A stretch of DNA of 64,000 nucleotides from the NCBI GenBank assembly GCA_029948255.1, contig JALIZF010000828.1:27151-91150 (forward strand). Direction: 5' to 3'. The first letter of the stretch is position 1. Each line of letters opens with the position of its first letter. Source of the stretch: Telmatactis stephensoni. Lineage: Eukaryota; Cnidaria; Anthozoa; Actiniaria; Isophelliidae. Made by a program: the position numbers and the translations under genes. The notes beneath the pieces were generated by a model, which saw nothing but the letters and a program-made list of their open reading frames with translations, was not told where the DNA came from and did no database searches. Positions 38,227 to 50,287 of this stretch are shown here, one piece after another.

Positions 38227-41200
38227 ATGAGTGTTGCTGCTACTCCGTACATAGGTAGTTTAATTAGTTTGATTTCCAATGCGGGAATACGCTACGAGGG
38301 GAAACTATTCTGCATAGACACCAAAGAATCAACTGTGACGCTTGCCCATGGTAAATTTATTTTTCTTCTTTTAAAAAGTGATTCGGGCAAATTTACAGTG
38401 AAGGAGAAAACAGATATTTAACAAATTAAATGTGTGCTTTTCCTTCAGTTCAGTCATTCGGAACAGAGGACAGGCCAGTTGAAAAGAAAGTTGCTGCTCG
38501 TCCAGATATATACGAGTACATTGTGTTCAGAGGGAAAGATATCAAAGATTTGACGGTAAACGAAGCTGGTCCACAACAAGTGCCGGCTGCACAGGACCCA
38601 GCAATCATTAAAGTGAGTAAAAATCGTTCACTTCAGTTGGTCACTAGATTGCTATTACTACGTTAAATAGCTTTCCCTAGTAATAATTTGTCTGTTGCAC
38701 ACAAAGAAAGCCATTTTATTGTCCGTTAAATTTTATTTTTTAAGTCTGTGAGCATTTCACGAATCTACCTGTTGAGCAGCCCTGAACTGCAGTATATATG
38801 CAGTCAAAGTGTACTAAATTCTCTAAATATGTCAAAAACTTGTATTCGGTCTTATGTTTTGTAGTCAGCAGCTGTGGGCAGCAGTCCAAGTCTACCACCC
38901 TACTCATCACCATACCAGACACCAGGAGTGTTCAGCCCATTTGGAGGACTACCTTACAGCAACTATCCAGTTGGATACCAACCACCACCGCAACAGATTC
39001 CAGACACTCGAATGCCCCACATGCCACCTCATATTCCTATGGGTATCCAGCCTGGTTTGTTACCTCGCAACCCTACCCCACCTATACTTGGTGCATCACT
39101 GTCAAGGAATAGCACCCCCTCCCCTGACTTATTAAACCAATCAGAAGTGAAAACACAAGAGACACAAACCAAGCCTACAACACAGCAATCAACACAAACC
39201 ACCAGAAAGAAGCCATCGTCAAGGAAGAGCTCTGTGGATAAGGCACATGAAAAGGAGAACAAAAATCCTGAACAGCCCTCTCAAGAGAAGAGTGAAGAGA
39301 AGCCTAGGCAGGATAGAAAGCCTCCAAGTGAAAATAGATCTAGAGGTACTGAACTGATAAAATAGAGTAGATTTCATGTTAGCATGAAACAAACTGCACC
39401 ATGCCATGTTTGTGCTGTAGTGTCTATATAAAGATTTAAAATTTCTGCCACAGACCACATTGTGACTTCCATTTTCCCAGGCATACAAAAACTGTTCTAT
39501 GGAATTAATTATCAATTTCAGTAAAATTTCTATTTAGTAACGTGCTCTTGATGGTAGACCAGTGTTACCTATTTCAAATGTACAGTGGAATAACTATAGA
39601 ATTCCTGCACTGAAACTTGACCCCACAAAACACTATGTCTCTTAACCCTGACCCTAACCTAAAGGGCTACCGGTATGTGCCTATATGGCTATGTGCCTAG
39701 ATGCTTACTTAGAAGAAACCTAAACCCAAGGGATTTGAGAACAAAGCCTACCATGTAGCCGCATAGGTACTCTACAACTGTAGCTTCTCTGAGCAGGTTA
39801 TTCTATAGTTGTGCCTATTACCAGTAACCAAGCATGGATTAATTGGCCTAAGTGACTTTCTTGATGTTCAGCCATTGATATTTTGGCCATTGATACCATT
39901 TTGGTCATTTGAGATAGCTTTTAAAATCTTTAGAAAAGTCATTTGATCTATTTTCGAGGGCACCTTTTCAATTACTCAGAAAAAACCTTTATTTTGTACA
40001 GGAGGAAATCGGAGGGGGAGAAGAGGTGGTTACAGAGGCCCTAGAAAAGATTCACTACCTAAAGAATTTGAGGGTGACTATGACTTTGAAAGTGCTAATG
40101 CTAATTTCAATAAGGAAGAAATTGAAGAGGAGTTGCAGAAAAAGCTTGGATTAGTATCTCTTAATGATGAGGTAATATTATTATTGATTATTTATATTAG
40201 TAAATTTTATCTTTATTTAGAGAATATGTAATCCGAATCTAGAGAATAAATGAGTGTGGATAAAGTTGTAAGAAAAAATGAATGAAATGTTTTAGCAAAT
40301 GTAATGAGTATCTAGATTGAGCTTTAGCATTTCATCAGAATAGAGTATGAACTTTGTACCTCAGTTGTTATATTTAACTGTTAAAATGGAGTCATTGATA
40401 ACAATTGACTGTGTAAAAGCTACATCATGAAAGGGAAGAAAATTATCTATCAACAATTATCCGTGGCCATTTGTAAACACTACAAAAGATGAACTAACGT
40501 TTCTGGTGGATATTTCTGAGCATTAAACCTAAAGAAAATCAGTAACACCATATAAAAAGAGAGTACTTACAATGGCAACATTTCCAGCCTGGGCCCTTCA
40601 TTGGAGTATGACAACAAAAGGCCCAGGCTCAAAATGTTAATAATAATAATAATGTCTTTATTGTATAGTTAATAAACATAGCTATACTTACAAAATATAA
40701 ACTAAAACTAAAAAGATCAAAATTGGTAATTAAAAATCTTCAGTCTAGAATAGATAAAAGCGGTCTGACTAATACTATATTGTTTATTATATCTAAACCC
40801 CTAAATTATATGAAAATGCAAGGCAATTATTAAAGGCGCCTTTATACCGCTCGGTTTTAACCATGGGTTTTCTTGCATTAGAATTCCTAAGATTGTATTT
40901 AGTGCATATCTTGCTTGATAAAATATTAAATAATGGATGTTCTGGAGAATTCTACTTTAGTTAGTGACTTAAGTGACACTTTACATGTGGTGTTACAGAT
41001 TTTCATTTATTCCTTATGCATCTTTATACACCAATGCAGCCCTAACTAGTTCACTTGCTAGTTTCCACTTATATATAAAGTAATATTTTATAATTTAGGT
41101 TGAGATTGAAGGAGAACAAAGTGCATCATCAGTCCATAATGAAGAACCTAAACCTTTCTATGACAAGGGATCATCATTCTTTGACTCCATATCATGTGAA

Positions 41201-42425
41201 GCTATGGACAGGGAAAAGAACAGAAAGTGAGTTTAACATTGTCATCTTGGAGAGCATTCACCTGTTAGAGGGAGAAGTAGAGTCAATTTGTTACTTGTCA
41301 TGTCGAGTAGAACATTTCGTCTTGTGGTAGTGGTGTAAAAAGACAATCATTTTGCCACTGTCAAAATTTGGTGACCCTGCCTCAGATTTCTAGCCCTTTT
41401 CCCTTATAAAATTAATTGAATTGTTAAATGAAACTGAATTTCTTGTGTGCGAGATGCCATCTCCCTTCGTTGACCATCGCGATGATGATCATAAGTGATA
41501 ATAAAAAGTTTGAATTGCTGGCCTTATAGGAGTCATCCTTCCTGGCAAGAAGAAAGAAAGCTCAACACTGAAACATTTGGAACATCAGGATATCGCCGTG
41601 GCAGAGGAGGAAGAGGTCGTGGGCGTGGCAGTTACAGAGGACGTGGAGGAGGGAGAGGAGGTAGAGGAGGCCGTGGTAGCTGGCGTGGTGGTAGAGGTGG
41701 ACGAGGAAGTAATAGAGGTGGAGCAGGCAAGGACTGGGTTAACTATCCATTGGATGCTGACACTTCAAAATTACAGCAAAATTTACCTAGTGGAGGAACA
41801 CCTGTAAGTAATAGTAATGAAGGGTTGACCGTAAATGCAGCTAAGTGACCTCTATTGTGATGTTTTTCAGTTTTGTTAAATGGGTTCTAAGCAAAGTCCA
41901 GTGTTATACCAAGTTGGATTGTTTTGGAAAAGCTTTAAAAAGAGACTAAATGTCATTGAAAAAATTGTCAGAGAAAAGTCACTTCAGTCATTTTAATGAA
42001 CATCTCCTCCATTCTTGTACTAAGTAATATTTTATGCAAAGCCTTTGGTTAATCCCTGTTGAAATCCCAAGTTTGCAGCAGTCAATTATTTATCCATTAT
42101 CACTCAAGAAAAAGCATTAAACTACAAATATCTTTCATTTTGCACACTTGTCTCCACACAACTTACCACTGTTTGAATAATTGTGCCAGACAAGTGAGAG
42201 AAATGCAGAAATTGTTGATAAAGAACAACATAACAATCAAGCTTATTCCCATGGGTTTTCTTGAAAAGGAGGCTAAGGCTGCATAAATGCGCCTTTTGTC
42301 AGGAAGCTCAGTGTTCTTTTAATTAGTAATAATTGGAAACTGTAAATTTCGTTTAGCCATGTAACAGTAACATGAATTATATTGTTCCTTAGGGTTCTCC
42401 TAGTCAAGCACCAGTGCAAGCTTAG
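38227..42425 (+). CDS. LSM14: LSM14-family mRNA-decay/translation-repression protein, complete
   Basis: Seven exons (38227-38350, 38449-38612, 38865-39345, 40002-40171, 41099-41226, 41530-41803, 42393-42425) join in phase to 1374 bases (457 residues). The N terminus ([20 protein letters not shown] ... [14 protein letters not shown]) is the divergent LSm domain of Scd6/RAP55/LSM14. A Pro/Gln/Ser-rich linker follows, then an RGG block, the DFDF/FDF-type region ([20 protein letters not shown]), the FFD box ([13 protein letters not shown]), the TFG box ([20 protein letters not shown]) and a second long RGG region. LSM14 binds mRNA, DDX6 and decapping factors in P-bodies. Read-through at 41804 instead of splicing would give an alternative short tail ending ...GLTVNAAK. 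A long 3' UTR probably ends near a polyadenylation-like AATAAATAAAA at about 42953. Confidence 0.95.
39365..39502. repeat. About 140-bp MITE family copy in an LSM14 intron
   Basis: AGAGTAGATTTCATGTTAGC and CAGGCATACAAAAACTGTTC are imperfect inverted ends, related to those at 26501 and 36315. Confidence 0.5.
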
Positions 42426-43276
42426 TGAAGACTAAAGTCACAGATCCACCTCTGGAATGGGGCTGTCTTTTGACAAAATCAGAACATGCAGTCTGACTGC
42501 TTGAGATTCTTGCAAAAATATTTTCATAAGTTTAGTGTTGAAGAGCAACAAGTAGCTCAAAATTTTTGCAACAGTACCTGTATATGTATAATAATCATAT
42601 TTTCTAAGACCACATGCTGTTTTCTAGGAGTTATTATTATTAATGACTATCAAATAATTTATGAACTGCTCTCTGTTGGTAGAGGAGCAGAATTACGTGG
42701 TCAAATTATTGTTAATATCATTGCCTTACTCTGTAAAAGTAGTATTTTGCATATATGTTGTCGCAAGTGTTTTAAATGCTTCGGCATGGAATTCAAATAA
42801 TTAAAAAGATACTTGCATACAGTACCCATTGTATATTTAGATTATTCAAGATGAACACTTCCTATACTCACAATGGCTGTTGAATTTACAGTTCTAAGTA
42901 TTCCATTTAGGGGTATTGTTGAATTACATTTTGATTACTCTGACATCTACTGAATAAATAAAATAGAATTGAACAACTCTGAAGTCTGTTAATATTGGAG
43001 TGGTATTTAATGGTATGTTGGTGTTGTGGTTTCATGGGTTTAAGTTTTGCCTTTTTTTTAATTCTTTTTAAAAGAAAGTTAACTACTGAGTACTAGTAGA
43101 TGATCAATAGAAAACAATGGGTTTAGAGTCTACTACTAACTAATATGCCTAGAGTAATCATGGCACTTAGAGTGATGGCACTTAATCCGTGAAACAAAAT
43201 CTAATAGTCAGTGTCTAATAGTCTAATCAAAACAAAAGAAAACAATAGAAATAGTGTCTACTAATGTCTGTTAGAC

Positions 43277-43409
43277 TAGAGTGATCGCACTTTACCCGTG
43301 AAAAAGTACAAAATCTACTTTGTACTAAAAAATATATAATCCTTTGTTTTCCATTGTTTAATAATGCTATTTTGCTAGTACAATTTCACGGTGTGCAATC
43401 ACTCTAATA
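43277..43409. repeat. About 130-bp MITE (GTGATCGCACTT termini)
   Basis: AGAGTGATCGCACTT at the left is inverted at the right as GTGCAATCACTCT. The interior includes CCTTTGTTTTCCATTGTTTA and AATAATGCTATTTTG. A second copy lies at 63395-63522. Confidence 0.7.
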
Positions 43410-43411
43410 TC

Positions 43412-43550
43412 TATTTCACAGGTTTATGAAAACCACTCAATTGAAATCATTCTAAATTACGTCATCATTTGGTAGAGTGCATGCATTAGACCAGATGATG
43501 ATGTAATGATTTCAATTGAGTGGTTTTCATAAACCCGTGAAATAGATACT
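43412..43550. repeat. Foldback MITE
   Basis: TATTTCACAGGTTTATGAAA through the ACCACTCAATTGAAATCATT stretch is repeated in inverted orientation at about 43508-43549, around a spacer containing GTCATCATTTGG. A further single end is at 43605-43640. Confidence 0.75.
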
Positions 43551-43658
43551 AAACTAAACTAATTTTGTTCATATTTGACTATTGCACATTAACTGCTAGT
43601 ATTTATTTCACAGGTTTATGAAAACCACTCTAAACCTGGGCAATACTAATTAGCTGTT

Positions 43659-43833
43659 AGGCCTGGTTCACACGACAACATAAGCATACACATAAGCATA
43701 AACATATTAAGTGTTTTTTTACCAGTTCACACACGCAACATCACGTCACAAGCATAAGCATAAGAAAATGGAAAAGCTTTGTTTCTTATGCTTATGCTTA
43801 TGACTATGCTTATGTCATCGTGTGAACGGGGCC
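43659..43833. mobile_element. PIF/Harbinger-like MITE
   Basis: The ends GGCCTGGTTCACACGA and TCGTGTGAACGGGGCC are inverted repeats flanked on both sides by TTA. A 3-bp TWA target duplication and GGxC...GTTCACAC termini fit PIF/Harbinger-type elements. The interior is built from ATAAGCATAAGCATAAG words in both orientations. Confidence 0.65.
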
Positions 43834-44998
43834 TTAGTGTTTACTAGATGCAAAGAACAAAAGGTGACAAAACTTTTAGCATCTAATAATTTTATTTGCT
43901 TAATTAGTAGTGCCAAGGGTTATTGAAATTACTCTAACAGACAAACTACTGAATACAAACTAAAGACTAGCTGACCACTCTCTGGAGAACAAACACTAAA
44001 AGTGTGTAGTTCTTTCCACTATTTAGTACTAAATAGCATTAATTAAACAGAAAACAATAGAATTAGCATAAATTAGTACATAACTATTTATGTTGCACAC
44101 TTAGTTTTTGTACTCTAGTACACAAAAATACCCTAATTTTAAGCTTTCAATGATGGCACATTTACAAACAATTCTTGCTTTGAGGGTCTTCCAATGTTTT
44201 ACATTATTTTGAAGTTACCGTGAAACTCTACTATTAATGTCATCATACAACTCAAACTCCTAATATTCTACAGAAAGATCAACAACGAATTAGGTGAAAA
44301 GCTTAAAATGCATCAACTGAATAGCCTACTTCCAAGATATAGTCAAGAGATGTAACTCATAAACGAAAGAGAGTAGTTTAATTTGTACTGGTTGATAAAG
44401 AACAAAAGTAAACAATGGGCTTACAGTCTACTACTAACTATTAAATGCGTACTATTTTTTCACAGGTTAAATAAAATCACTATACTTCACTTGCAACATA
44501 CAAAGGAATATAGATGAGGCTACATGTATAAACCTCAGTCATTCAAAGCGACAAATAGTTTTATGAGCTTTATGGATGTCATCTCATTCTAATTCTTTTG
44601 TATGAGGCAGGTGAAGTATCTCAGAAATGGACTATTGAACTTATATTCCCGGCTTATTTTCAAATAGCCTGCGATGCATCTGGAATTTTCTCTACTTTAC
44701 AAGTAACATTCGGATGCATTGCAGGCTAATTTTCAAAAAACCTTCAAAGTGTTATGATATGACTTTCTTAATCAGTTTCCCTTCAACTTTAACCATAACA
44801 CAATCCAAACCCAAAACCAGCAGAAAACGTAAAACCACAAAACCTACACAGTTTGACTGAAGCTTCCTAAACCTCGACTTCAGTGTGATGCTATTTTACA
44901 ATGTTCACTAGGAAAATAGTTCATGTAGTTCATATTTACAATGCCATCTTGATAGGTTGTTTACAAACATGAAGGATTACAAGTACGATGTGAATTTT

Positions 44999-46325
44999 TC
45001 ACTGTCTCTCTTCAAGAAAGGTTCGTATCCTCTGTAGCAATTCTCGTTTAACTTCGTCTGGAACTAAGGCTTTAAAATCAACAGTGAAATTCAGTTATCT
45101 ATTAGTTTCAAAAATAAATAGGTTTGCAATAAGACAAAATTAATGAAACAGGGGGAAAACATGGACAGGGATAATTGTAGTACCCTTTGGAGGTCAAAAT
45201 CACAGGATTTGAGATCATCTCTGAGCTTCCACCCACTGGGAATTGGAATTCTTGAGGGTACAAGGGGTTACAAAGGAGAAGCAGAAGCAGAAGCAACATG
45301 CACAGACTCAGTGATGCACTGTCCATTGTCTTTTTCACACCTAAGTGAGAAATGCAACACTGCAAATGTTTTTTACTTCCACTTCTGTTTCTGTCACTTA
45401 TGAAAACTGGGCTTAAGTGCTGGTGTTACTCTCTAGTTTAATTTGCAGTTTTATAAATATTTTCTAAATCACTTTTTGCTTTTGAGAATTATGGGGCACG
45501 GGAGCATACTCTCTCAGCAGTCCCTGGGTATCTTCCTAAAAAACATAAAAATAGGCTAAATTTCTTTGCAGTATTAAATACAACAAAGCTATTAAGAATT
45601 TTGTAGTTGTCACTGACCTAAAAAATAAGACTAAAATTGGACGTTTCGGTTTCAACTGAAACCTTCATCAGCAATGTGCGAATGGAGTCCTTAATCTATG
45701 GAACATAAGGCCCTATAAACATTTGGTACGTGGATATGTTCATTAATGGAGTGTTTGTTTTTGGTGGAATGCCACACTTCTAGAAATAAAGGACCAGACC
45801 ATTGTTGGCATTGGTCAACGATTTTCGCATTGTCAATGTCAAATTCATGATTTGTTTTCTTTGCATGTTCAGCCAAGAGTGAGTTGTTGTCCCCAAGGAA
45901 AACAGCTCTTTTGTTTTCTTTCATTCTGGCTTTTAAAGCTCTGCTGGTTTGGCCCACGTAAACTCTCTCACAGTCTTTGCAATCCATTTTGTAAACAACA
46001 CCTGTGGATAACTGTTTCTCTGGTTTATCTTTCGGTTTCCGACAGAGAAACAGTTATCCACAGGTGTTGTTTACAAAATCGACTGAAACCGAAACATCCA
46101 ATTTTAGTCTTATTTTTTAGGTCAGTGACAACTACAAAATTCTTAATTCTTATCATGCCTGACTACAACCCAAGCATTTTTAAACAACAAAGCTATTTTG
46201 TTCCATATTTTACCCAAAGTGTCAATTTGATCCACTACTGTAAGTTGTACCTCTTCCTTTAGGAGTAATCTTTTTAACAAGATCTTCAACTGTTATGTTA
46301 TCTAATCCTTTCTGCTTTATTATTT
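44999..46325 (-). CDS. ENY2: ENY2 (SAGA DUB / TREX-2 subunit), last two exons only
   Basis: Exons 46251-46325 and 44999-45069 join in phase and encode IIKQKGLDNITVEDLVKKIT, then PKGRALVPDEVKRELLQRIR, then TFLEERQ and the stop. This closely matches the second half of ENY2/Sus1, including the invariant TPKGRxLVPD turn and the exon boundaries of the vertebrate gene. ENY2 is a small helical protein of the SAGA deubiquitinase module and of the TREX-2 mRNA-export complex. The first half of the protein (helices 1-2 and the CGW motif) is not found between 46326 and 48406 on either strand, so the upstream exons are either beyond the window or lost. A Penelope-like fragment sits in the intron between the two exons. 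Confidence 0.85.
45636..45675 (-). ncRNA. Hammerhead ribozyme motif (minimal type I, Penelope-associated)
   Basis: On the minus strand the order is ATTG, CTGATGA (45671-45665), A, stem II GGTTTC-AGTT-GAAACC (perfect 6 bp, 4-base loop), GAAACGTC (45647-45640), CAAT. The flanking ATTG and CAAT pair as stem I. Stem III is only the two-base ACGU palindrome with no loop, so cleavage would be expected mainly as a dimer. Hammerheads with very short stem III are known in Penelope-like elements. All core nucleotides required by the consensus are present. Activity is not shown. Confidence 0.75.
45691..46035 (-). pseudogene. GIY-YIG endonuclease fragment of a Penelope-like element
   Basis: The frame reads STGVVYKMDCKDCERVYVGQ, then TSRALKARMKEN, later LLAEHAKKTNHEFDIDNAKI, and ends shortly before the hammerhead. 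The Y...YVGQT...R pattern and the SxLAEHA histidine stretch are those of the C-terminal GIY-YIG domain of Penelope-like elements. It has no reverse transcriptase upstream and is a 5'-truncated remnant inside an ENY2 intron. Confidence 0.7.
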
Positions 46326-47054
46326 CTATAAACACAAATAACTGGTCAGACTTTGTAAATGTATTTCAAACAAAACTTTGACAGCATAAAGGTAATATTC
46401 CCTTACTAACCAATTAAAAGGTGATCATAAAAACAGCTTATTTAAGTAACAGGTGATTTTTTCTTGGGTGGTCTAAATTGGTATCAGGGACTTTCTTTTG
46501 CTGAAATGGATGCCTGTGCATCAAAAAAAGTCACTTTGGCCATCTTTAATATTGCCCCTTAAATCGATCTCTGAGTCAAAATAGCTGAGAAAGATTTTGG
46601 GTTGCTTTTCAATGGATTCCATCCTCTCTCTGCACTAGATGCCAGCTGTAAAAATACTATTTCAAGAATTTAGGGAATGCTTTTATAACTGGTCAGTTGT
46701 CATTTTCAATGTTCAGTTGTATTTTCATAAAAACTTTGAAATTCATAACTTAGCAAATGCAGGTAGGAATCGAGGTAGGAATCCTATGTATAGCAAACTG
46801 CACAAACAATGACTATCTCAAAATCATTGAACATACAAGTGAAATGAAATAAAGCGACCAAAATGGCTCCTGGGTACACCTGTAATATGTGGATTTTCAT
46901 ATGTCCTATCAGAATATGTCTCTGTTGCTGATTGTTGTTTGTCCACATGCACACACTTCTTTAAAATGAAGGGAGTAGTATCCCAACAAAAATGACCTAA
47001 GAACACTGTGCCATTTCAAACTGGAAAATGCCATGTCAAAATGGAAAATCCTGA

Positions 47055-48354
47055 TTAAGAGACAGTCCCGAGACTGTCTCGGGACTATCCCAGGTTCTCA
47101 GCCAATCAGAATAAGCCATTTGGTAGGCTGTTAATCTATCGGGGACTGTATCCGAAAATTGACCAATCACAGCCAATCATATCAAGTTACAAAGATACAG
47201 TCCCTTGTTTTTAGCCAATCACGTTAAAGTCCTCTGGCTTCCATCTGTCATCGCATGTCTATATCTGTCATATCACAAAGCTCTGCATCCTCGACCTTCA
47301 TAAAAGCTAGAAAATTCAGATTTATAAACGATCGATCGGTCTGTATTTTTAAATTTCGGCGATTAGCAAAGCTTCAATCTCAATCTAACTTGAAGGCCTT
47401 GAAGTCTACAAACCTATCTAATGGAGCGGTGTTTGTTTTGGAAAAAATCGCATCACATCGGTCAACATTAGAAATAAAGCACGTTTTTGATTAGGAAACA
47501 TTACTATACAAAATCAAAAGAAATCATAAGTTTATATCGGAATATTTCAAGCCATACAACTAGGCAAGTCGGCATATTAAACTCGCCGTATACGACTTTA
47601 ATCTCCCGTGGAACTAAATTACCGGATCAAGCCCTCGCTATTCAGATCAATAAATGGCCGAAAAAAACATGTTCATACCTAAAGATAATCACTGTTACGT
47701 TGACTTATACAGTACGTATTGACACCACTACCCACACATCGTATAAGTAAAAGTATACAAATGTATGATTACCCATGATGAACTGTGCATCGTTTGCAGC
47801 TATAATGTGTACACAAAATAACTATTTGAACTGATTACACTTACACTACTTACTATTGTGGCGGGTATACGTCCCAACATTTCGTATTCTTGTTAGCAAT
47901 TCTCTCCTGGGTTAACACTGTCACGTCGTTACTCGTGGCTATGTGGTATGTGTAACATGATAATAAATCACAAAGTTTTATCAAAAATTATCAGCTCCCA
48001 ACACACAAACACATTTGAATTTATCGATTGCGAAGGCAATTTTATCTCTTTCTCCATTTCTTCTTGACACTGACTGCATAAAGAATATTTTGTCTGAGAC
48101 CGCTTTCAAGTAGTGTCAATTAGTATTGTGTTAGCGAAGCGCTTGCTCGATGCGCGGCTCAAACAGTCGTTCGTTCTATTTCGTTTGTTTAGCTTTTAAT
48201 AGGATCTGGGCGGTGCAAAAAAAAAAAAAAAAAAAACGATCTCACAATAAAATACCATAAACAGCTTGCGAAAGTACTGACAAGGAGCCTTTATTTCGTG
48301 TTTCGAAAGATCAGCTTATCGGCTATTGCTAATTACTGCAGAGACTGTCTCTTA
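47055..48354. mobile_element. 1.3 kb element with perfect 12-bp inverted ends
   Basis: TAAGAGACAGTC at 47055-47066 is the exact reverse complement of GACTGTCTCTTA at 48343-48354. TA at each outer edge could be the target duplication. Just inside the left end is a palindrome (GTCCCGAGAC / GTCTCGGGAC). TTTTTAGCCAATCACG occurs near 47209 and again at the right end. Frames at 47255-47750 are open but unrecognised. It abuts the left terminal repeat of the large transposon. Confidence 0.5.
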
Positions 48355-48406
48355 TTTTTAGCCAATCACGTATGGGCACACTTGTCAACACTGTGGACAT
48401 GTTGAC

Positions 48407-48873
48407 AAGCTTTAATGGATACGCACAACACGAGTTAAAGTTATTTTTACAAAAGTTAATCAGAAGCAATTAACAATACAATTCTATACAAATTTCAAAT
48501 TTCTACCTTAGATCTATTTATATATTTATTCTATTTATCTATATATATAAATTTTTGTGTTGTTTTGTTGTATTTGAGGGCCACTGGGTCATCAGTTATT
48601 ATTACCGTCATGTGTTACCCTCAGTAAATAAAGTTACTTTACTGAATGAATGAAATTCTTGCGCTGTTGCTAACGCTACAACTTAGCGTTTGTAGACAAG
48701 TGATGTTCCCTACACGGACCAGTACCTTCAATTAAAGGCAAATTTGTACTTAAACGTTTCAAATAATAATTATTCGTCCATTTGCTATGAAAATCTCCAT
48801 TAAATAATAAAACTACAAAAGATCACTTAGTAACGTAAGCACACTAATGGTCGTAGCTGCTCAGTGCGATTTT
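48407..48873 (+). repeat. Left terminal inverted repeat of the large transposon
   Basis: It begins AAGCTTTAATGGATACGCAC and ends ...GCTGCTCAGTGCGATTTT. Its reverse complement is found at 63532-64000. The match stops on the inner side just after GTGCGATTTT. The outer end cannot be fixed because the partner runs off the window. Confidence 0.9.
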
Positions 48874-49059
48874 GCCTCTAAAAAACGTAATATTAGAGGC
48901 TGCTTTAAAATATTGTAATTACCATTGGATAAAATATAACCTTTCAACCTTTGATAGGGTTATCCTCCGGGTGAGAGGGGGGTTCTTCAGAACTTTTCAT
49001 ACGGAGATGCTCCGCTGGGCTCCTGATCACTTACTCTTTAGATTATTATTATTATTAAT

Positions 49060-49091
<32 letters not shown>

Positions 49092-49199
49092 ACTTTTCAG
49101 AAAATCGTACCCCTTTCACATACCAAATTTCGGAAAATCTCACCCTATGGGGGTTACCCTATCTCCATGTTAAAATGCCCTTTATAGAATGTAAAATGT

Positions 49200-49496
49200 A
49201 AAATAAATACTTTGTTTATAGTGGAAGAGCACTTAGCTATCCAGCTAGTTTCCAGGCACTCCACTGAAATAATCACAACTAAATAATGTAAATCAAACAT
49301 AAAGTGTTTAAGAATCCCAACTGGCAAGGAGGCGAACCAGTTGGCTATATTACAAGCATGGCCGAGAAACTGAATTTGAACTAATCGAAATCGGAACAAA
49401 TCCAGTCTCAGCTAGTGGCCAGAGCGGGTATCGAACCTGGGACCGCCAGATTGCGAGACCAACGCTCTGACCACTCGGCCATGCTGCCTCCTTAAT
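49200..49496 (-). repeat. tRNA-derived SINE nested in the transposon
   Basis: On the minus strand the head has A-box-like GGCCGAGTGGTCAGAGCG and B-box-like CCCAGGTTCGATACCCG, as in Leu/Ser-type tRNAs, then a body containing CTCCTTGCCAGTTGGGATTC and an AT-rich end. The body beyond the tRNA-like part excludes a simple tRNA gene. Confidence 0.75.
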
Positions 49497-49749
49497 GTGA
49501 CGTACGGCAATGCAAAAAATTGGGTGTTCAAGTTCAAGCCTAAAGGCAAATAGGATTTAACCTTGTCAATGTTATAACATTGTTAATATTTAAGTTCATT
49601 CTGTGACGGCGTCTCTATTTCACACTGCAAAAGGAAAAAAAAGAAGAATGGGCTTTTAAAGCAGTTATTTGTACTTCTGAAATTCAAACAATATTCAAAC
49701 CTCTATTCGATTCATGATTTTAAACAAAATTATACCTGGAAAACTGGTC

Positions 49750-50256
49750 TTAATCTTTTTTAGTTCTTTTAGTTCTTGTTTTTTCTTTAGCACTTTCGGT
49801 AGATCTCTTTTTCCGCTTCCCTTTTTTGCACAAACCTCCCAATTTGCCTCGGACGATCTGTAAATGTATCAAACATGTTTGACTGCTACTGCTACTGCTA
49901 CTGGCTACTGCTACTGCTACTGCTACTGCTACTGCTACTGCTACTGCTATGCTACTGCTACTGCTACTGCTACTGCTACTGCTACTCAGGCTAACTGCTA
50001 CTGCTACTGCTACTGCCTACTTGCAATGTACTGCTAACTGCTACTGCTACTGCACGGCTACTGCTACTGCATCTGCCACTGCTACTGCCTAGCCTGATAC
50101 TGCTCCTGCCTACTGCTACTGCTACTGCTACTGCTACTGCTACTGCTGCTACTGCTACTGCTACTACTACTACTACTACTACTACTGCTACTACTACTAC
50201 TACTACTACTACTAATATAATAATAATAATAATAATACTAATACTAATACTAATAC

Positions 50257-50287
<31 letters not shown>

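Larger units (their letters stand above)
42980..44998. other. Intergenic region with several MITEs
   Basis: It lies between the convergent 3' ends of LSM14 and ENY2. It is filled by the elements at 43277-43409, 43412-43550 and 43659-43833 and by further scattered copies of TTTCACAGGTTTATGAAAAC. No exon is recognised. Confidence 0.6.
45590..46150 (-). mobile_element. Penelope-like retroelement fragments, head-to-head
   Basis: A minus-strand copy (about 46040 down to 45590) carries a GIY-YIG endonuclease end and a hammerhead-containing tail. A plus-strand copy (about 46020-46150) carries the endonuclease start (a hairpin around ACAGTTATCCACAGGTGTTG) and then jumps to the tail at the hammerhead stem II loop, so it has an internal deletion. 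The tail arms at 45591-45656 and 46081-46150 are inverted repeats. No reverse transcriptase is present. Confidence 0.7.

Noticed and set aside
41577..41807. Glu/Val-rich plus-strand frame
   Set aside because: It is a shadow of the Gly/Arg-rich LSM14 exon in another frame.
47255..47750. Two overlapping plus-strand frames of about 80 codons
   Set aside because: There is no recognisable similarity; they lie inside the 1.3 kb element with inverted ends and show no splice pattern. They may be remnants.
49421..49496. Possible tRNA gene on the minus strand with A and B boxes
   Set aside because: The tRNA-like head continues into a SINE body (49200-49420), and the acceptor stem does not pair well.
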